Below, in pieces: positions 31,550 through 35,559 of a stretch of DNA of 35,559 nucleotides (positions are counted from its first letter, which is position 1; every line of letters starts with the position of its first letter). Made by a program: the position numbers and the translations under genes. Source of the stretch: Bacteroidales bacterium (GTDB lineage: Bacteria > Bacteroidota > Bacteroidia > Bacteroidales > Paludibacteraceae); the NCBI GenBank assembly GCA_015061145.1, contig SUXD01000026.1:1-35559 (forward strand), in the 5' to 3' direction. Under the pieces are notes generated by a model. That model saw only the letters and a program-made list of their open reading frames with translations, had not been told where the DNA came from and made no database searches.

Positions 31550-34500
31550 AAAACATTCAACATATATTTCGCCTCATACTGCCGTTACTTTGCGCACTGT
31601 TTTTTCTTGATGCGCAGGCCTCACTGCAGCAGCCCGTACAGGTGACGGCGGTGATGATACCTCCCTACGGCAACTACCTGAGCGACTACTATGCAGGCAC
31701 GGAGGAGCGCATGTCTGTCACGCTGCTCAACCGCGACGTGATGCAGCCTGAGATACGGGTCAAGCTCCGTCTGACCATACGCACATCGTCGGGGGCGACC
31801 CTCACCACCAGACCCGAAGCGTACTTCCCGCCGATAGCGCTGGAGAGCAACGTGCCCCGGCGGCTCATGATGACCGACCTCGCCCCGTACTTCAGCAGGG
31901 GAAGCCTCAGCAACGCCAATGCGCTCGCCAACGAGACGCTGCCAGAAGGCTTCTGCCAGTTCACCATCGAGGCGGTGGAATACTATACGGGCAGAACGGT
32001 GTCCGGCAAAACCACCGCCGTGGCCTTTCTGCAACTGCTGAAACCCGCAAAACTCATCTCGCCAACAAACAAAGAGAACGTGCTGTTTCAAGAGCCGCTC
32101 AATCTGACGTTCCGATGGCAGCCTGTAACCTCAAGCGGATACGGCGCGCCCGAGTATGAGTTCACGCTGAAAGAGATTGATGACAAGCAAGCGAACGTGG
32201 AAGCCGCCTTTCTGTATGCACGCACAGTGTATCAGACCACCACGAAAAACACCTTGCTCCCCTACACCGCCGACCTCCCGATGCTCGAGAACGGCAAGCG
32301 CTATGCATGGCAGGTGAAAGCCTCATTGCCGACCGAGACGAAGAACCGCTTCCAGAACAATGGCCTTAGCGAGGTGTGGCTCTTCGACCTGCGCGAAGAC
32401 TGCAAGCCGCCCATAGGGCTCACTGCGGAACCCACCCACGACATGATGCTCCTCAAGTGGCAACCCGCGCAAGGGGCGGCGAACTACAACATACAGTACC
32501 GAAGAGAGGACTTCGACAGCAATGTGTGGCACGACAAGCCGGCTGATGCCGCCAACTCACTGATCAACGACATAGCCAAAGGGCATTCGTATGTGTTCCG
32601 CGTGGGCAGTGTCTGCGAAGACGGCAATGTCGTGTACAGTACGGAAAAGACCGCCTTCATGCCGCTGCAGGACGAAGAACAGATAAAAAACTGTGGCAAG
32701 GAACCCGACATAGACCTCAGCAACAGAGAGCCGAAAGAGTACCTTGGCATAGGCGATGTGTTCTACTGCGCCGACTATCCCGTCACGATAACCGAAGTGA
32801 CAGGCGGCAACGGACTGTTCTCAGGAAAGGGGTATGCGCCGTTTCCGCTTTTCGGAGCGCTGCCCGTCAACGTCACCTTCTCCAACGTCAGCATCAACGC
32901 CGACAGCCGCATGACAGAAGGCAGTGTGGCTGCCGTAAGAGATGAGGGCAACAGCCTGATGAGCAACCTCGACCGCCTCACCGAAGGTGGCACGCAGAAA
33001 CTTGCGCAGGGCATCATAAAGCCCGACATCATTGTGGACTACGCCATTCCGCCAACAGCCACACTCACCTACGACAGCATAGCCGACACCTATACCATAG
33101 AGGACGAAAACCATACGCCGCTCGGCGACCTCAGGATGCCGAGAAACGAGCAGGGCGAACCTGTTTTCCCCGTCATCGTGAAAGATGCCGACGAAAATAT
33201 CTACAGGATTGAGGAGACAAAAGACGAGAACGGGACAAAGAAGGGCGGGTTTACCTTCACGCCATTAGGCAGGCAGATAGACCCGACAGACTTCGGCGGC
33301 ATCCGAAAGGACGTGTGCGACTGGGACTACGGCGTAGTAGTATTTACAGAATCCCCCAACACAAAATACGCCCTCGACGGCGCGCTGCCCTACTACGACA
33401 ACTGCGCCATCATCCGCTGTCACGCCGACGCGCAGAAGGAGAACGGCGGAAGGCTGTACAACGCCTACGCCTCTGTCAACAACGTAGAAATCTGCTCCAA
33501 GTGGAAGTTCATGGCAGCGGGCGAGACCGACGAGGTGCTGGCCGCGATTGACATCCGCAACGACGGGCTCGAACCCGGGAAGGTGCTCTTCGCCAATGCG
33601 CAGGGCGTCATCTTCCCTAGCGTGTACGACGCGAAAAAGAAGACCTACACCGTTACGCTGACGGGCACCGAGGCGGGCACGGCAATGACCGTATATGCCC
33701 TGTACAAGGCCAAAGATGGTTACAAGAGCCTCGGATATATGCATGTGGACACCCGCGCGAAGATGCCGCAGCAGAGCGTGGTGATAGTGAACGCCACGGG
33801 CAAAGCCTTGAAAGAAGACATTGCACAAACATTAAACGAAATCTACGGCAAGGTGGGCGTAACGTGGAATGTACAAGAAATTTCCGATTTCAGTTACCCG
33901 AAGGAGGAACTGTCACAGGTTTTTGATGGAAAGAGCAGCCTCATATCGCAGTACAACGATGCGCAGAAGGCGGTGATTGCCGCCTTTGAGGACTATCTTG
34001 GCGACCGTTACGACAGCCGCACGAGCTATGTGTTCCTGTTTGCATCTGGCGAAAGCAAAAATCGTGACGTGGCGGGCTTTATGCCGCGCGGCAGACAGTA
34101 TTGCTTTATCGACACCAAGGAGGCGGGTGACCTAGGCGCCACCATAGCGCACGAGCTGGGGCATGGGCGCTTCAATCTGAAACACCCGTTTGACGACTGC
34201 TACGGACGGGCGGCCAAAGACAGCCGTGGCACCACACCCCTGCTGATGGATTACACCGATGGCACCAGCATCCCCAAATGGCAGTGGAGCGAAATCTATC
34301 AGCCTGCACTCATCGGAGCCGTGTTCGAAAGGGAGGAGAGAGGGGAAATTTCAGTATCTGATATATACATTAAAGCTGTTGAGGCAAAAGATTTTGTCAT
34401 TAACAAAACACGACCTATTGTTGATGAAGCAACAGAACATGTCGTAGCAACAACAGATGAAGTTGCCATTGAATCATTACTGAAAGTAGCAAATTATATA

Positions 34501-35055
34501 GATCCCAATGTTTCTACATATAGTGAATCAACAAAACAAGAAATATTTGATAATGATGCCAATAAAACAGTTGCTATATTATTGTACGAATTTGCAACAG
34601 GTACAGGAGAAGAAAATCGTATTTTTACAAGCCTCAAAGAGAATTCTTTTGCTAGAAAATTCATAGAAGGACGAATACTTAAGGAGGTGTATAATGATTT
34701 CTATTATCAAATTGAAAAGAATAAGTGTAGTTACGATAAATTTAAGAATAGCGAAATTACTATATCATTAGAATTTAGTCCAGATAACACAAAAACATTC
34801 TTAGAGTCTATACAAAAACATATTGATTCTAATTTATCTCAGTTTTTCATTGGTGGAGCTATTGCAAGAATTAGAGCGACAGAAGAGCCTAATTGGGTAA
34901 TAGTTGAAGTGATAAACAACACAAGTAGAAAGTCTCTAATGTTTCATATTGCGAATAATTATGAACGCGAAAAAGGGAAAATTGTACCATTGTCAACTAT
35001 AGGACAAAGAATTATATTCAAAATGAAAATAGACACTAATAAATTTTACAAATAA
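31543..35055 (+). CDS. Polymorphic toxin-like exoprotein: Fn3-like domains, zincin peptidase, variable C-terminal effector
   Basis: This is a 1170-aa protein. A signal peptide (about 1-26) precedes a domain with VTAVMIPPYGNYLSDYYAG and TTRPEAYFPPIALESNVPRRL, the type I remember as TANFOR-like in Bacteroidota exoproteins (unverified). Fn3-like modules occupy about 168-375. A beta-rich middle leads to a zincin-type peptidase domain (about 740-930) with HELGH at 870-874 and His881 as possible third ligand. From residue about 936 the protein turns AT-rich and different. This 235-aa tail (with FATGTGEENRIF and INNTSRKSLMF) is the likely effector. The lipoprotein gene overlaps the stop by one base. 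The peptidase may release the tail. The toxic activity is unknown. Confidence 0.85.
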   Translation: MVKNIQHIFRLILPLLCALFFLDAQASLQQPVQVTAVMIPPYGNYLSDYYAGTEERMSVTLLNRDVMQPEIRVKLRLTIRTSSGATLTTRPEAYFPPIALESNVPRRLMMTDLAPYFSRGSLSNANALANETLPEGFCQFTIEAVEYYTGRTVSGKTTAVAFLQLLKPAKLISPTNKENVLFQEPLNLTFRWQPVTSSGYGAPEYEFTLKEIDDKQANVEAAFLYARTVYQTTTKNTLLPYTADLPMLENGKRYAWQVKASLPTETKNRFQNNGLSEVWLFDLREDCKPPIGLTAEPTHDMMLLKWQPAQGAANYNIQYRREDFDSNVWHDKPADAANSLINDIAKGHSYVFRVGSVCEDGNVVYSTEKTAFMPLQDEEQIKNCGKEPDIDLSNREPKEYLGIGDVFYCADYPVTITEVTGGNGLFSGKGYAPFPLFGALPVNVTFSNVSINADSRMTEGSVAAVRDEGNSLMSNLDRLTEGGTQKLAQGIIKPDIIVDYAIPPTATLTYDSIADTYTIEDENHTPLGDLRMPRNEQGEPVFPVIVKDADENIYRIEETKDENGTKKGGFTFTPLGRQIDPTDFGGIRKDVCDWDYGVVVFTESPNTKYALDGALPYYDNCAIIRCHADAQKENGGRLYNAYASVNNVEICSKWKFMAAGETDEVLAAIDIRNDGLEPGKVLFANAQGVIFPSVYDAKKKTYTVTLTGTEAGTAMTVYALYKAKDGYKSLGYMHVDTRAKMPQQSVVIVNATGKALKEDIAQTLNEIYGKVGVTWNVQEISDFSYPKEELSQVFDGKSSLISQYNDAQKAVIAAFEDYLGDRYDSRTSYVFLFASGESKNRDVAGFMPRGRQYCFIDTKEAGDLGATIAHELGHGRFNLKHPFDDCYGRAAKDSRGTTPLLMDYTDGTSIPKWQWSEIYQPALIGAVFEREERGEISVSDIYIKAVEAKDFVINKTRPIVDEATEHVVATTDEVAIESLLKVANYIDPNVSTYSESTKQEIFDNDANKTVAILLYEFATGTGEENRIFTSLKENSFARKFIEGRILKEVYNDFYYQIEKNKCSYDKFKNSEITISLEFSPDNTKTFLESIQKHIDSNLSQFFIGGAIARIRATEEPNWVIVEVINNTSRKSLMFHIANNYEREKGKIVPLSTIGQRIIFKMKIDTNKFYK
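34177..34258 (+). repeat. Junction repeat, copy 1 (in the 1170-aa gene)
   Basis: These 82 bases encode LKHPFDDCYGRAAK and DSRGTTPLLMDYT, from just before the third putative peptidase ligand to the end of the conserved peptidase part. The same 82 bases recur at 35478-35559 with five differences, all silent. It ends about 90 bases before the GC-to-AT junction and could serve as a recombination site. Confidence 0.95.
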
Positions 35056-35423
35056 TGAAACATATAATAATATCATTAGGACTACTTCTACTAATATCAT
35101 GTAGCCAAAACAATGTTTTAGGTAGATATTATTCTTGTCATAAAGAAAAAGATGTCTCCCATTATATTGAATTATTGTCAGATAGTACATTTAAATATGT
35201 GTATATAAAAAATAATATTTATCAAGAACATACAGGAACTTGGCAATTATTTTATAGAAATGGTTCCCCAGAAGATATACATTTTAGTAGTTGGGTTGAA
35301 TTTGACGAATATATATTAAAGTGGAAAGAAGAGCGGCAATCGTCATTACAGGATCCATTGATTAGGCATAATCAAATCATTTTTGATATTGATAATTATG
35401 ACTTGAATTTCAAGAAAAAATAG
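35055..35423 (+). CDS. Small lipoprotein, likely immunity protein for the C-terminal effector
   Basis: This is a 122-aa protein. MKHIIISLGLLLLISC is a lipoprotein signal with lipobox ISC. The mature part is AT-rich in coding and has the look of a small beta-sandwich (GRYYSCHKEKDVSHYIELLSD, HTGTWQLFYRN). The ATG overlaps the TAA of the toxin-like gene in TAATG, so translation is coupled. Position directly after the variable tail and the same unusual base composition suggest an immunity protein. A lipid anchor would place it in the periplasm or at a membrane, so the effector would act there. I recognise no family. The alternative is a plain lipoprotein unrelated to immunity. Confidence 0.75.
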   Translation: MKHIIISLGLLLLISCSQNNVLGRYYSCHKEKDVSHYIELLSDSTFKYVYIKNNIYQEHTGTWQLFYRNGSPEDIHFSSWVEFDEYILKWKEERQSSLQDPLIRHNQIIFDIDNYDLNFKKK

Positions 35424-35426
35424 AAA

Positions 35427-35559
35427 ATGACACCTCACTTACTCCAACATATCTGCCACCACCACACACAGATTTTCCTCAAGCACCCGTTCGACGACTG
35501 CTACGGACGGGCAGCCAAAGACAGCCGTGGCACCACACCCCTGCTGATGGACTACACCG
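35427..35559 (+). CDS. Orphan replacement cassette of the polymorphic toxin (5' part, runs off window)
   Basis: An ORF starts with ATG three bases after the lipoprotein stop and reads MTPHLLQHICHHHTQIF, then LKHPFDDCYGRAAK and DSRGTTPLLMDYT at the window edge. The last 27 codons match the peptidase end of the 1170-aa protein exactly in amino acids. The HELGH motif and everything before it are absent, and there is no signal peptide. This is what an orphan toxin module looks like: a short copy of the conserved junction, presumably followed by a different C-terminal effector and its immunity gene beyond the window. It would become active only after recombination with the upstream gene. Confidence 0.8.
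   Translation, partial: MTPHLLQHICHHHTQIFLKHPFDDCYGRAAKDSRGTTPLLMDYT
35478..35559 (+). repeat. Junction repeat, copy 2 (in the orphan cassette)
   Basis: This is the 82-base second copy of 34177-34258, cut by the window end. Differences are Leu CTG/CTC, Lys AAA/AAG, Phe TTT/TTC, Ala GCG/GCA and Asp GAT/GAC, all third-position and silent. The repeat probably continues beyond the window. Confidence 0.95.

Overview
This window looks like a chromosomal segment of a Bacteroidota (Bacteroidales-type) bacterium. Many genes are preceded by the Bacteroidota -7 element TAnnTTTG (TACCTTTG, TATCTTTG, TATTTTTG), several products are lipoproteins with Bacteroidota-style signals, and many families are ones common in that group. 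I see no rRNA, tRNA, CRISPR array, insertion sequence or phage gene. No gene-free stretch exceeds about 220 bases.

Layout. 1-4003 (minus): 3' truncated class I fumarase, a small acidic lipoprotein and two short-chain dehydrogenases. 4096-8023 (plus): small membrane protein, SIMPL-domain protein, TIGR04076 protein, an EamA-type permease with a His-rich tail, and an exported amidohydrolase fused to an ABM-like domain. 8148-9215: Fic AMP-transferase with its own inhibitory motif. 9268-16014: a redox and electrophile-stress neighbourhood with three flavodoxin-fold proteins, a PPOX flavoprotein, a degenerate metallo-beta-lactamase-like lipoprotein, an HxlR regulator with a candidate operator, a remnant of a second PPOX gene, an MBL-rubredoxin fusion, a CMD-cupin lipoprotein and an MmcQ/YjbR protein. 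16069-18803: VanX-like dipeptidase, PepSY-like protein, ZIP metal transporter and glutathione peroxidase. 18871-20912 (minus): a two-gene operon of a steroid 5-alpha-reductase homologue and an Old Yellow Enzyme-type flavin reductase, a candidate steroid or bile-acid A-ring reduction pair. 21089-24991: small unknown gene, acyl-CoA synthetase and SulP anion transporter.

25079-35559 is the most interesting part. From one good promoter (TTTG-N19-TACCTTTG) run three tightly packed exported proteins (1455, 683 and 1170 aa), a small lipoprotein gene overlapping the third by one base, and, three bases later, the start of another ORF. The third protein has a GC-rich conserved body (an N-terminal exoprotein domain, Fn3-like modules and a zincin peptidase with HELGH) and then switches abruptly at about 34345 to an AT-rich C-terminal region of about 235 aa. 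The ORF after the lipoprotein re-encodes the peptidase segment just before this junction, with only synonymous differences over 82 bases. That is the architecture of a polymorphic toxin: conserved carrier, swappable C-terminal effector, immunity gene, then a silent replacement cassette. I infer a Bacteroidota polymorphic exoprotein system. The toxic activity and secretion route cannot be read from the sequence.
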